From positions 248,001-312,000 of the forward strand of contig CBDETD010000002.1 of the NCBI GenBank assembly GCA_965242805.1: a DNA stretch of 64,000 bases. Direction: 5' to 3'. How positions within the stretch are numbered: the first letter of the stretch is position 1; the number at the start of each line of letters is the position of its first letter. This document shows positions 34,700 through 43,829 of this stretch, piece by piece. The notes below the pieces were generated by a model, which ran no database searches, was not told the origin of the DNA, and saw only the letters and a list, made by a program, of their open reading frames with translations. A program made the position numbers and the translations under genes. Source of the stretch: JANQEU01 sp965242805. Lineage in GTDB: Bacteria > Bacteroidota > Bacteroidia > Cytophagales > Cyclobacteriaceae.

Positions 34700-34928
34700 T
34701 CTTTACGCTTTTATCTCAAGGCCAGGCTTAAAGTGGTCCTTGCAATGCTAAAAGTTATCGCAAGTGGAACGTTTCAGACGGGATTTTTCAATTTAATGGA
34801 AGTACCATTGTAATGGTGTGCAAAGGCATACAACCTTTACACTTGAGGTTGAATTGAGCCAGCTATGGATCACTTTCTTCTTCCTATCCTCATCTTTCCA
34901 AACATGCATTAGATTTACAACTGGTGCT

Positions 34929-36389
34929 ATGGAAATTGACTATTCACTCAGTATGAGGTGGTGGGTATCTATTGCTATGATTTTTTTATTGCAATGGACC
35001 ACTGTTGGACAGGTGACTATTGTCATAGAGTCCTTACCCGAGGCCACACCTCCTGAAGACACCATCTTCATATCTGGCACATTCAATGATTGGGCAGTAA
35101 ATGATCCGGCTTTCATGATGTCAAAAAGGCCCAATGGGCAGCTGTTCATTTCATTACAGGTGTTCGATACATCCCAGGAATTTAAGTTTACACGAGGCAG
35201 TTGGATGAAGGTGGAAACAGATAATAAAAATGAATATTTACCCAACCGTGTCCTTCAGGATAGCCAACGACTACTAACCATAAGCATTGCCAACTGGCAG
35301 GACCTGGGTGGTGCCAGGCGTATTCCCCGGATCATTTTCTACTACTTTGCGATCGCCTTCCAATGTGCCGTATTGCTACTGTTAGTACGTAGATTGAAAA
35401 AGACGGATGTACATAAGGTTCGTGTAATCCATAAACTCAACCTGCTCTTGCTGTTGTATTTCGTTGGAGTCGTCTTGTATTTTCAGGTTAATCTCATCTA
35501 CCAGACCTATATAACCTTACTGGCCCAGACATTACTGTTTTTTTGGCCTCCCATATTCTATGAACTACTGAAGGTATTTTCCGATTTGGAAGAACGGCAT
35601 GCACTACGTCCGATCCACTATCTGCCTGTGATCCTGGTGGCGGCAGTATCCATATTAAGGTTGTTCAATGTAGATATGTTGGCCTTCCTGACACTGCCGT
35701 GGAAAGGCCATCTAAGCTGGGAGATCTATCTCTACAAACTGACGGGCTCCCTGGTTTTAATGATCTACCTGATCATCGGTTGGACCAAATGCTCCGTTCG
35801 ATTGCGTTCAACCAACCGGCCGGAAGTTTCATTCCTATGGCTGGTGATACTGGTCAATTTACTTATCGCAGTGGTCATATTGCTGGAGATAGCACTGACT
35901 GCAACAGGATCCATGATCACCCTGAACGTAGATCACACCCTGGTACTAATGGCACTTTCTTTGATCGTTTTGCTGGAGACGTATTACGTTTGGAAGCATC
36001 CTGAGATGCTCCGGGAAATGACCATCAGTGCACCGGTTGAAGGACTTGAAGAAGTCGCACATCAGATTTCAACAATCATGGCCACGGACAAGGTATACCG
36101 CAATCCCGAACTATCTGTGGCTGAGCTATCCAAACTCCTGGGGGTACAAAAGCACATCATTAGTAGGGCCTTGAACGATCATTTTCACAAGAACTTTCGT
36201 GATTATGTAAATGAGTACCGAATTAAGGAATTCATTGACCTGGCCAAATCAGGGAAACTCGAACAATTCACCTACCTGGCATTGGCCCATGAGGTAGGAT
36301 TCAACTCCAAGTCCACCTTCAACCTTGCCTTTAAGAAATACACGAGTGAAACGCCACGTGATTTCTTTAAATCACAGGTATTCAAATAG
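34929..36389 (+). CDS. AraC regulator with CBM-like sensor domain and 7 TM segments
   Basis: 486 residues from ATG 34929 (a longer GTG form from 34818 is possible). Signal peptide, then a carbohydrate-binding E-set/CBM20- or CBM48-like domain (about 30-120) recognisable from 'ISGTFNDWAVNDPAFMM', 'LFISLQVFDTSQEFKFTRGSWMKVETD'. Then come about seven hydrophobic segments (about 130-345) and an AraC double helix-turn-helix ('SVAELSKLLGVQKHIISRALND', 'YLALAHEVGFNSKSTFNLAFKKYTSETPRDFF'). The periplasmic domain could bind starch or maltooligosaccharides. The alpha-amylase gene follows 138 bp downstream, making it the probable target (inference). Confidence 0.85.
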   Translation: MEIDYSLSMRWWVSIAMIFLLQWTTVGQVTIVIESLPEATPPEDTIFISGTFNDWAVNDPAFMMSKRPNGQLFISLQVFDTSQEFKFTRGSWMKVETDNKNEYLPNRVLQDSQRLLTISIANWQDLGGARRIPRIIFYYFAIAFQCAVLLLLVRRLKKTDVHKVRVIHKLNLLLLLYFVGVVLYFQVNLIYQTYITLLAQTLLFFWPPIFYELLKVFSDLEERHALRPIHYLPVILVAAVSILRLFNVDMLAFLTLPWKGHLSWEIYLYKLTGSLVLMIYLIIGWTKCSVRLRSTNRPEVSFLWLVILVNLLIAVVILLEIALTATGSMITLNVDHTLVLMALSLIVLLETYYVWKHPEMLREMTISAPVEGLEEVAHQISTIMATDKVYRNPELSVAELSKLLGVQKHIISRALNDHFHKNFRDYVNEYRIKEFIDLAKSGKLEQFTYLALAHEVGFNSKSTFNLAFKKYTSETPRDFFKSQVFK

Positions 36390-36527
36390 TTATCTTCCAC
36401 AAATGAATGATCTTTATTAAGTTGTGTTCAAAGCAAATTTGGCTGATTTTGCAAAATAGGACGATTTTGAATGGGGTCCATTTCATTTTTGAAACAGACA
36501 TTTCAAGAACCTCAAAAATCGAATGCT

Positions 36528-38864
36528 ATGATGAAGAAAATTACTCTGCTTTTTACTCTGATCTTACTTACCTGTACCATGTCAAAAGGTCAGGACGATG
36601 TGATGATGCAGGCATTTTACTGGGATGTCCCAGTGGATGCCAGTAATCTTAATGGCACCTGGTGGGATAACCTAAATGGCAAAGCTACCACGTTGGGGGA
36701 TGCAGGCATTACCGGTGTTTGGATCCCGTCGCCAGCCAAAGGCAATTTTGGGATTTACGACATGGGATACGGGATCTTTGATCTCTACGATCTAGGCAAC
36801 TACAACCAGAAAGGAACGGTCGAAACGCGCTTTGGATCCAGGGCAGAACTCGAAAGTATGATCAGCTCCCTGCATACCAATGGCATAGAAGTTTATGCGG
36901 ACATTGTGCTTAATCACCTCTACACCGGTGATTCTGAGGATGAGATAAATCCTGCTGTTAAGGATTATGTTTTCGATGAGGCTTTTCGCAATGGTCAACA
37001 GTATGCACCTTATCCAACCAATGAGATCACATGGGTGATCAGCAATGCTGCCGCTGGTGACTACTATATCCAGATTCACGGGTATCACCTCAACAGCACG
37101 ACCAAAACCGATCGGGGTTACGATCTTCAAATTGATTTTACGGGTTCAGGATTCAATTCAAACTACTCCTGGGAGTCTGAACCCAATAATGGAGGTGGAA
37201 ACTACAATGCCTTTACCACCTCAGGCAATACGGTAAGGGGACATATTGAGGTAGGAGATGTGGATGAATATCAGGTATCGGTAAGTACCACCACCGATAT
37301 TGTCATCAAGCTAACGGCCAGAATGGAAAACTTCAATCCATGGGAATGGGCATGGGCGGATCAGACCAATGGGTACTATCCAAAGGCCATATGGTACAAC
37401 GGCAGCAACATTGCCACTACTACACAACTGGAAGCCCATACCAATACAGGCGTCAACTACGTAACCCATACCGGAACAGGAGAAGCCAATTTTGGATGGA
37501 CCTATGCTGATTTTCATCCTGTAGATGCCAATGACTGGCTCGGGTATCCCGGCACAGATGAGATCATCACCAACACCAAGTTTTTTGGAAATGACCTGAA
37601 TACATTTAGCACCACAGTAAAACAGAGTTACCAGGATTGGGGTGCCTGGCTGGTAAATGAGCTGGATTTTGATGGATTCAGAATGGACTTCGTACGTGGC
37701 TTCCAGGAAGACTACATTGCGGACTGGGTCTCAAATCTTCCCTTGAAAAATGGAGCCCAGCGATTCATTGTAGGTGAATACTGGGGCCCCGATTACCGCA
37801 TCAAAAACTGGGTCAATAATGTAGCTGCACAGGGAGCTGACGTAGATGGTTTTGACTTCCCATTGAAGTTTGCCCTGACCGACATGTGTAATGGTAATGG
37901 TTCAACTTATGACATGAGGTGGCTCAACCATGCGGGAATGGTTAGAAATGACGCCGGCAATGGACTACCTGCCACCTCCGTAGTCACCTGGCTTGAGAAT
38001 CATGACACTGGCAAAGAACATGACAAGTGGATCACCAAAGACTGGAAGATGGGATATACTTATATCCTGACGCACGAAGGTCGACCCACCGTATTTTACA
38101 ATCATTTCTTTGGTGATACATTGAAAGACAGTCATGATCAAAACCTGTATGTGGTTCCGGCATCGGATCTGGATGATGATATCAGAAAACTGATATTCGC
38201 CAGGAATACCTACCTGGGCGGAAGCCTGGAAGTACTGAGCGATGTGGGGAATCCTTATCCTGCCGGAGATGCTGCCGATGTTTACGTGGCGCGCAGGGCC
38301 GGTAATGGTACCAAGAGCGGTGCGATCGTTGTGATCAATGATCATCCTTCTCAAACCAAGGGTCTATGGGTGGATTCCTCTCCTGCAGGTTGGGGGAGCT
38401 GGAGCAACAGTGTCCTGACCAATGCCTTCAATGCTTCGCAAACTTCTCAAGTGTATGGTGATGGCAGGGTATGGGTGGAAGCCCCTCCACGAGGTTATGC
38501 GATTTATGTGCTGCAGAACGAATACGTGGCGTACAGTGCCCCGGGCGCAAGATTAGACAATGGGGAAGGTTTATCTCTTGAATATACAGAGAACGAAATC
38601 CCTTCCTTTCAACTGTCTGATCTCTATCCGAGCCCATCAGTTGACGGCTGGATCAGTCTGGATGTGAATCTACCAAAAGAGGGACTGCTAAATGTTCAGG
38701 TCATAGACCTGATGGGAAAAGTACAATCGCAAATTCAGGAAACAAGATCTCAGGGAAGTCATAGCATTGAGCTGGACTTGAGACATTTGACACCCGGGAT
38801 GTACATATACAGATATAAGTTCCTGGATTACTCCGGTAGTGGAAAACTGATTATAGGAGATTGA
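36528..38864 (+). CDS. Secreted GH13 alpha-amylase with inserted PPC-like domain and T9SS tail
   Basis: 778 residues from ATG 36528 (signal MMKKITLLFTLILLTCTMSKGQ). GH13 barrel with Asp387 nucleophile ('GFRMDFVRGF'), Glu417 acid ('IVGEYWG') and Asp493 ('ENHDTGKEHD'); 'VYADIVLNH' is region I. Between residues about 160 and 327, inside domain B, lies an extra beta-sandwich with the pattern 'SEPNNGGG...VRGHIEVGDVDEYQV' typical of pre-peptidase C-terminal (PPC) domains. The C-terminal about 80 residues ('LSDLYPSPSVDGWISLDV...GKLIIGD') are a type IX sorting domain, so it is exported to the cell surface. It degrades starch-like glucans. Confidence 0.92.
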   Translation: MMKKITLLFTLILLTCTMSKGQDDVMMQAFYWDVPVDASNLNGTWWDNLNGKATTLGDAGITGVWIPSPAKGNFGIYDMGYGIFDLYDLGNYNQKGTVETRFGSRAELESMISSLHTNGIEVYADIVLNHLYTGDSEDEINPAVKDYVFDEAFRNGQQYAPYPTNEITWVISNAAAGDYYIQIHGYHLNSTTKTDRGYDLQIDFTGSGFNSNYSWESEPNNGGGNYNAFTTSGNTVRGHIEVGDVDEYQVSVSTTTDIVIKLTARMENFNPWEWAWADQTNGYYPKAIWYNGSNIATTTQLEAHTNTGVNYVTHTGTGEANFGWTYADFHPVDANDWLGYPGTDEIITNTKFFGNDLNTFSTTVKQSYQDWGAWLVNELDFDGFRMDFVRGFQEDYIADWVSNLPLKNGAQRFIVGEYWGPDYRIKNWVNNVAAQGADVDGFDFPLKFALTDMCNGNGSTYDMRWLNHAGMVRNDAGNGLPATSVVTWLENHDTGKEHDKWITKDWKMGYTYILTHEGRPTVFYNHFFGDTLKDSHDQNLYVVPASDLDDDIRKLIFARNTYLGGSLEVLSDVGNPYPAGDAADVYVARRAGNGTKSGAIVVINDHPSQTKGLWVDSSPAGWGSWSNSVLTNAFNASQTSQVYGDGRVWVEAPPRGYAIYVLQNEYVAYSAPGARLDNGEGLSLEYTENEIPSFQLSDLYPSPSVDGWISLDVNLPKEGLLNVQVIDLMGKVQSQIQETRSQGSHSIELDLRHLTPGMYIYRYKFLDYSGSGKLIIGD

Positions 38865-38947
38865 TAAATGATGTTTAAAGAAATTATGATCAACTAACCT
38901 TCATACCTCAGACTCACAAATTAGTCCATTTACAATTTGTTGATCAG

Positions 38948-38972
38948 AACCCGGGAAAGTCCCGGGTTTTTT
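38948..38972 (+). terminator. Terminator after amylase gene
   Basis: AACCCGGGA, loop AAG, TCCCGGGTT: a perfect 9-bp GC-rich stem (38948-38968) followed by a T run. About 85 bp after the amylase stop. Confidence 0.93.
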
Positions 38973-39025
38973 CTTATTCCTTTAGTTGTAATCCAAACCT
39001 ACAAGGAATCATGGATGAAATGATT

Positions 39026-39051
39026 GCTTGTGGTTAACACCAGCTACAAGC
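39026..39051. repeat. Weak hairpin of the GGTTGGTG family, locus B
   Basis: GCTTGTGGTT (39026-39035) and AGCTACAAGC (39042-39051) pair over 10 positions only if G-U pairs are allowed, around the loop AACACC. The outer GCTTG...CAAGC and AACACC resemble the perfect hairpins elsewhere. It lies at the 3' end of the small gene at 39044-39322. Confidence 0.45.
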
Positions 39052-39322
39052 CAAGAGGATTCCTTTTTCGATCCGATAAGATCAGACCCTCATTACTCAG
39101 ATGTAATTGCTGGTATAGGATATCCTGATAAGTATTGAGTCCTGAATGGTAATTGGGGAGAGAAGACTTAACAACGTTCTGAACTTTGATCTCAAAATCT
39201 TCATAAATGAGTCGCAGATAGTCTGATTTGCTATTAGATGCCCGGGAAAGTCCTGCATTTTCGGTATCCGAAACATGCGCTTCAAGAATATCATCGAGGA
39301 CATCCATAACAACTGGATTCAT
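39044..39322 (-). CDS. Small hypothetical protein
   Basis: 92 residues; no family recognised, no signal peptide or membrane segment. Mostly helical and charged, ending 'LSDRKRNPLGL'. The ATG at 39320-39322 is preceded by AGGAAG 9 bp upstream, a clear ribosome-binding site and rare in this window, which supports translation. It is divergent from the GMC oxidoreductase (30 bp between starts). Confidence 0.45.
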   Translation of the reverse strand: MNPVVMDVLDDILEAHVSDTENAGLSRASNSKSDYLRLIYEDFEIKVQNVVKSSLPNYHSGLNTYQDILYQQLHLSNEGLILSDRKRNPLGL

Positions 39323-39352
39323 TAACTTTCTTCCTGTAAAATCACCAATAGT

Positions 39353-41062
39353 TTGAACCTAAATACCAAAGCTACCAAGCAGCAAACATACGACGCCATT
39401 GTGGTCGGAACGGGGATAAGTGGAGGATGGGCTGCGAAGGAACTTTCCGAGAAGGGACTTAAAACCCTTGTGTTGGAGAGAGGAAGAATGGTGCGTCATG
39501 TTGAGGACTATCCTACCATGAACATGCATCCCTGGCAACTACCATACGGGGATCGCCTTACACCCAAGGAGAAGAAAGAAGTTTATCCGGTACAAAGCCG
39601 AACCTCCTACGCTGTCAATCAATCTACTAAGCACTTCTTTGTTAAGGACAATGAACATCCCTATATCCAGGAAAAACCCTTTCTGTGGACGAGGGGCTAC
39701 CAGGTAGGGGGCCGCTCCCTGATCTGGGGGCGATGGGCCTACCGACGTGGAGATCTGGAGTTTGAATCCAACGCCCGCGATGGTGTTGGATTGGATTGGC
39801 CCATCCGATATGCGGACATCGAGCCGTGGTATGATTATGTCGAATCCTTTATTGGAGTTAGTGGTGCAATGGATGGTTTATCGCAGGTACCCGACGGGAA
39901 ATTTCTTCCCCCATGGCCAATGAATTGCTTGGAGAAGCACGTTGAATCCAAAATTGCACAACATTATTCGGACCGTAAACTAACAATTGGCCGTACCGCC
40001 AATATAACAGCACCTCATGGTGGAAGAGGAAAATGTATGGCGCGCGATATGTGTCGGCGTGGATGTCCTTATGGTGCCTATTTCAGCAGTAATTCGTCCA
40101 CTCTTCCTTCGGCTGAAAGGACCGGGAATATGACCTTACGGCCCAATTCCATCGTTCATACCATCCTCTATGACAAAGACACCAGGAAAGCCTCCGGTGT
40201 TCGCATCATTGATGCTATCACTGGGGAGTCGGTAGAGTACTATGCCCGAATCATTTTCCTGTGTGCTTCGACATTGGGAAGTACCAGTATTTTGCTCAAT
40301 TCAGTGAGGGAAAGTTTTCCTGATGGCCTGGTGAACACAAGCGGGGAACTGGGTCACAATCTAATGGACAATCATTTCGAGATCGGAGCCAGTGGTACCT
40401 ATGATGGGTTTGAGGACCAGTACTACAAAGGCAGGCGACCAGTTGATGTGTTGGTGCCAAGATTTCAAAACCTTGATCAAAATACAAAAAGAAAGGACTA
40501 TTTGCGAGGATTCAGCACCTATGGATGGGCTGGTCGCGATGGATGGGGCAGGGGGTTTGGTAGTGATGAATTCGGTGCGGAGTGGAAGGATAACCTTTCA
40601 AAACCTGGCCCATGGTCATTTACATTTCTGGCTTTTGGTGAATGCCTTCCCGATCACAAAAACGGGGTTTACCTTGATCCGAATAAGAAAGATCCCTGGG
40701 GACTCCCAATACTGGTAGTAGATATGGAGTTTGGAGAAAATGAAAGGCAGATGAGAAAGGAAATGCTTAGCTCAAGTGCTGAAATGTTGGATATATCAGG
40801 ATTTAGGGATATCGAAACTTTTGATAATCCCAGCGAACCTGGGTTAAGTATCCATGAGATGGGTACGGCAAGGATGGGAAATGATCCGAAAACCTCGGTT
40901 TTGAACCGGTGGAACCAGGTACATGATATTCCCAATATATTCGTAACGGATGGATCGTGCATGAACTCAAACGGCTGGGGGAATCCGTCTCTCACCTACA
41001 TGGCCCTTACGGCCAGGGCATGTGATTATGCCGTTGAACAAATGAAAAAAGGAAACCTGTGA
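39353..41062 (+). CDS. GMC family oxidoreductase (glycoside 3-dehydrogenase-like)
   Basis: 569 residues from TTG 39353. FAD-binding N-terminus 'DAIVVGTGISGGWAAKELSEKGLKTLVLERG'; 'YQVGGRSLIWGRWAYR' and a Cys-rich 'CMARDMCRRGCPYGAYF'. The C-terminal 'HEMGTARMGNDPKTSVLNRWNQVHDIPNIFVTDGSCMNSNGWGNPSLTYMALTARA' holds the active-site His and Asn. Proteins of this type, paired with a gluconate-2-dehydrogenase subunit 3 protein, oxidise sugars or glycosides in the periplasm, for example to 3-keto products, passing electrons to cytochromes. No Tat signal is seen; export probably rides on the partner. The cytochrome subunit is not in the window. Confidence 0.88.
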   Translation: MNLNTKATKQQTYDAIVVGTGISGGWAAKELSEKGLKTLVLERGRMVRHVEDYPTMNMHPWQLPYGDRLTPKEKKEVYPVQSRTSYAVNQSTKHFFVKDNEHPYIQEKPFLWTRGYQVGGRSLIWGRWAYRRGDLEFESNARDGVGLDWPIRYADIEPWYDYVESFIGVSGAMDGLSQVPDGKFLPPWPMNCLEKHVESKIAQHYSDRKLTIGRTANITAPHGGRGKCMARDMCRRGCPYGAYFSSNSSTLPSAERTGNMTLRPNSIVHTILYDKDTRKASGVRIIDAITGESVEYYARIIFLCASTLGSTSILLNSVRESFPDGLVNTSGELGHNLMDNHFEIGASGTYDGFEDQYYKGRRPVDVLVPRFQNLDQNTKRKDYLRGFSTYGWAGRDGWGRGFGSDEFGAEWKDNLSKPGPWSFTFLAFGECLPDHKNGVYLDPNKKDPWGLPILVVDMEFGENERQMRKEMLSSSAEMLDISGFRDIETFDNPSEPGLSIHEMGTARMGNDPKTSVLNRWNQVHDIPNIFVTDGSCMNSNGWGNPSLTYMALTARACDYAVEQMKKGNL

Positions 41063-41613
41063 TTGTGGAAAAAATAAATCGTAGAAAAGCACTTGAACGA
41101 ACTTCCCTACTGGTTGGAGGAATTCTAAATGCTTCCGTTTGGACAGGCGTTTTGAGTGGATGCAAAGCCAATACAGAAGAAGGATGGCAACCAAAATTCC
41201 TGACAAATAAGGAGGTAATCACCGTAGCAAACTATTCTGATATCATCGTTCCGAAAACCGACACTCCTGGGGCAAGTGAATGTTTGGTTCACAGGTTTAT
41301 TGATGAAATGCTGTTTGGGTATCTGGAACCTAATGAACAGGGAGTTTTCAGAGAAGGGCTTAAGAGTTTGATTTATAATGATTTTGACACACTCAAGTCA
41401 AATGAAAAGACAAACATCGTACAGCAATTGGCCAAAGAACAAACAGATGATCCTTCTTCTTCATTCTTTTACCTAATGAAAAGCATGATCCTATTAGGTT
41501 ATTTTACTTCCGAAATGGGATCTCAGCAGGCACTCAATTACGATCCCATACCAGGTGAATATGAGGGATGCATTCCCATAGACAAGTATGGAGGAAAAAC
41601 ATGGGCATTATAG
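41059..41613 (+). CDS. Gluconate 2-dehydrogenase subunit 3 family protein
   Basis: 184 residues from GTG 41059, overlapping the preceding stop as GTGA. The N-terminus 'NRRKALERTSLLVGGILNASVWTGVLSGC' is a Tat-like signal that ends in a possible lipobox. The body ('LTNKEVITVANYSDIIVPKTDTPGASECLVHRFIDEML') is the subunit 3 family, the small partner of periplasmic GMC dehydrogenases. Translational coupling with the large subunit supports a complex. Confidence 0.88.
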   Translation: MIVEKINRRKALERTSLLVGGILNASVWTGVLSGCKANTEEGWQPKFLTNKEVITVANYSDIIVPKTDTPGASECLVHRFIDEMLFGYLEPNEQGVFREGLKSLIYNDFDTLKSNEKTNIVQQLAKEQTDDPSSSFFYLMKSMILLGYFTSEMGSQQALNYDPIPGEYEGCIPIDKYGGKTWAL

Positions 41614-41794
41614 GTGTATTTTACAAGATGTGGACGAATATGCTCCCGAATAAATTCCAGACAAAAAAAAAGAGGGTGGATCCATAGTTAAAAAGCACGC
41701 TAAGCCCCGGCTGTTCAAATGGCATTAGATATTATGGCAGAAAACATCCGAATTGAACAATCAATGACCACTGATAAAAGATCGGATCGAATTT

Positions 41795-41821
41795 AAAAAT
41801 GAAAGGAGCATAAAGCTCCTT
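41795..41821 (-). terminator. Possible terminator after O-methyltransferase gene
   Basis: AAGGAGC (41803-41809), loop ATAAA, GCTCCTT (41815-41821): 7-bp stem, followed on the minus strand by a TTTTT run at 41795-41799, 63 bp after the gene stop (41884). Confidence 0.55.
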
Positions 41822-41883
41822 CCGATATGTAACTACATCATACACCCTTCAGAGGATGTAGAATGCGATATGACCATAGTTAG

Positions 41884-42918
41884 TTATTTTATGGCCACAA
41901 CTGCGCTAGAGGGACCTGCTAGAGGGATCAATGTGGTTTCTCGGAATCCGACATCGGTGGCCCAGCTGTCGAAGTCCGCTGCCGTGAAATCATAACCTTC
42001 AGGTGTCTCAATCAACATATTAAGCGACATCATAAGGCCAAAAGCATTCTTTCTACGTTCGTTGTCAATGATATTCTCAATGACAATAAGTGCACCTCCC
42101 TTAGGTAGTGCGTTGTATGCTTTTTTGATCAGCATCTTTTTATCATCGGTTCCCCAATCGTGAAGGACATTACCCATGGTGATTACATCGACATTTGGAA
42201 AGTCATCTTTGAAGAAGTCACCGGATTGGGCTTCGACTCGATCACTTAAGCCCATATGTGTAATATTCTCATTGGCAATCGGCGTGACCGGTGGAAGATC
42301 CCATGTCGTGCAATTCATGTGATTCTGGTGAAGTGCCACCTGGATGGCCAGGTAGCCACCCGCACCACCTATATCACATAAGGAATTGTAATTAGAAAAA
42401 TCAAATTGAGTAGCAAGTGCAATGAAATTACCCATTTGAATACCACCCATGGCTTTTAAGAATTCCCTGAGCTTCGCCTCACTGGAATAGATCTCCTCAA
42501 ATAGGGGACGTCCATTGTGCTTTACTTCGTTCTGTGGTGTTCCTGTCACAAGGCCTTCTTCCAGATCATTCCAAAAACTGAACAGACGATTATTAGCCAT
42601 TTCCAGCATTCCTCCCACGTAGGTGGGTTTGTTCTTATCCAGAAAGGCATACGTCTCATCTGTATTACCGTACAATGCATCTTCTTTCATTCCCGTTCTG
42701 GTAAGGAATCCCATGGCCACGAGGGCATCCAAAAAATCGTAAAGTCCTCGATCATGTAATCCCAACAGGGATTGCAGTTCGGTAGCGGTCCGTTTACCCG
42801 GGGATAGTATCGTAAATAATCCTAGATTAACCGCAGTGAGCAAAATTTTGGATCCAAAAAAACTCATTCCTATTTGCAGGATCTTACCTGGATCTAATTG
42901 TGCTTTGGTTGCTTCCAT
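41884..42918 (-). CDS. O-methyltransferase, acetylserotonin-type family
   Basis: 344 residues. An N-terminal winged-helix dimerisation domain ('LTAVNLGLFTILSPGKRTATELQSLLGLHDRGLYDFLDALVAMGFL') precedes the SAM-binding domain ('LCDIGGAGGYLAIQVAL', 'VDVITMGNVLHDWGTDDKKMLIKKAYNALPKGGALIVIENII'). The catalytic His is probably in 'NVLHDWG'. The substrate is a small hydroxylated molecule; it cannot be identified. Not in an obvious operon: the nearest upstream gene on this strand, the LytTR regulator, ends 167 bp away. Confidence 0.86.
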   Translation of the reverse strand: MEATKAQLDPGKILQIGMSFFGSKILLTAVNLGLFTILSPGKRTATELQSLLGLHDRGLYDFLDALVAMGFLTRTGMKEDALYGNTDETYAFLDKNKPTYVGGMLEMANNRLFSFWNDLEEGLVTGTPQNEVKHNGRPLFEEIYSSEAKLREFLKAMGGIQMGNFIALATQFDFSNYNSLCDIGGAGGYLAIQVALHQNHMNCTTWDLPPVTPIANENITHMGLSDRVEAQSGDFFKDDFPNVDVITMGNVLHDWGTDDKKMLIKKAYNALPKGGALIVIENIIDNERRKNAFGLMMSLNMLIETPEGYDFTAADFDSWATDVGFRETTLIPLAGPSSAVVAIK

Positions 42919-43085
42919 TGTTTTAATCTTTTTAGTTTGAAATACCCATAGCAGGCGAATCTGCTCATGGACGATTTATCATCAAATTATTATGATATTC
43001 CGGGGAGTTGCAACAGGTATCTTCCCAACTATGCATTTGACCTTCCGAAAGTTTGATCGGGTTTCCCCGGCTGATCGGTGTCCTT

Positions 43086-43829
43086 CTAAATAGATCGGAT
43101 ACTCTGTAGAAAATGATCTTTAAAGGCTTTGCCAATTGGAATGCTTTTCCTTCCGACAACAACATGGTTTTGCGCCACTTCGTCAATTCGCTCAAGGTTG
43201 ATAACATAGGAGCGATGTAATCTGAAGAATTGATCTTTGGGAAGTTTATCCTCCAGTTTTTTGAGGGGAACCGATAGCAGGTGCTGTGCCTTATCCGTTA
43301 CTATTGTGCAGTAACTACGGTCTGCTTCAATATAGGAAATATCGGAGAGGAAAAGTTTGACCATTGATTCCTGTTGTCTGATAAATATCCTGTCCTTCAA
43401 AAGGTAGGGCATTTCGGTATCGTCGGTAGTCACAGCATCATTCCCTTTATCTTCCTGCATTCTGGCGACAACCAGTGCTATGGCACGTTGTAAATCAACC
43501 TTTTTATATGGTTTCGTAATAAATGCATAGGGGCGGGTAGACTTGGCAAGTTCGAATGTAGCTTCATCTGCATTAGCCGTCAGGTAAACTACCGGAAGAT
43601 TCATGTCTTCCTGGATGGCCTGTGCAGTCTCGATTCCATTCATGGATCCCTTAAGGTTTATATCCATCAATAGAATATCAGGTGCATTGTGCTGGCAATG
43701 TGTTATTGCGTCTTCCCCGCGAGGCACAATTCCCGAGACTTCATAACCCAATTGTTCCAGGTGCATGGAGATCTTTGCTGCAATGATCATTTCATCTTCT
43801 ACTACCAGTATTTTTACAGGGGTCATCAT
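43086..43829 (-). CDS. LytTR-type response regulator
   Basis: 247 residues. Receiver domain with phosphoacceptor Asp56 in 'DILLMDINLKG' and Lys in 'YAFITKPYKK'. LytTR DNA-binding domain from 'MPYLLKDRIFIRQQESMVKLFLSDISYIEADRSYCTIV' to 'FRLHRSYVINLERIDEV' and 'KSIPIGKAFKDHF'. Its start overlaps the kinase stop by 4 bp, so the pair is one operon. Confidence 0.94.
   Translation of the reverse strand: MMTPVKILVVEDEMIIAAKISMHLEQLGYEVSGIVPRGEDAITHCQHNAPDILLMDINLKGSMNGIETAQAIQEDMNLPVVYLTANADEATFELAKSTRPYAFITKPYKKVDLQRAIALVVARMQEDKGNDAVTTDDTEMPYLLKDRIFIRQQESMVKLFLSDISYIEADRSYCTIVTDKAQHLLSVPLKKLEDKLPKDQFFRLHRSYVINLERIDEVAQNHVVVGRKSIPIGKAFKDHFLQSIRSI

Larger units (their letters stand above)
34448..34928. 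other. 481-bp intergenic region: PadR site, inverted-repeat element, AraC promoter
   Basis: It contains the PadR-box candidate (34451-34476), a Bacteroidota-type intergenic repeat (34501-34699) and a 229-bp stretch before the regulator gene. The last part, from GTG 34818, is open in frame with the regulator but the extra N-terminus is not signal-like. Confidence 0.5.
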
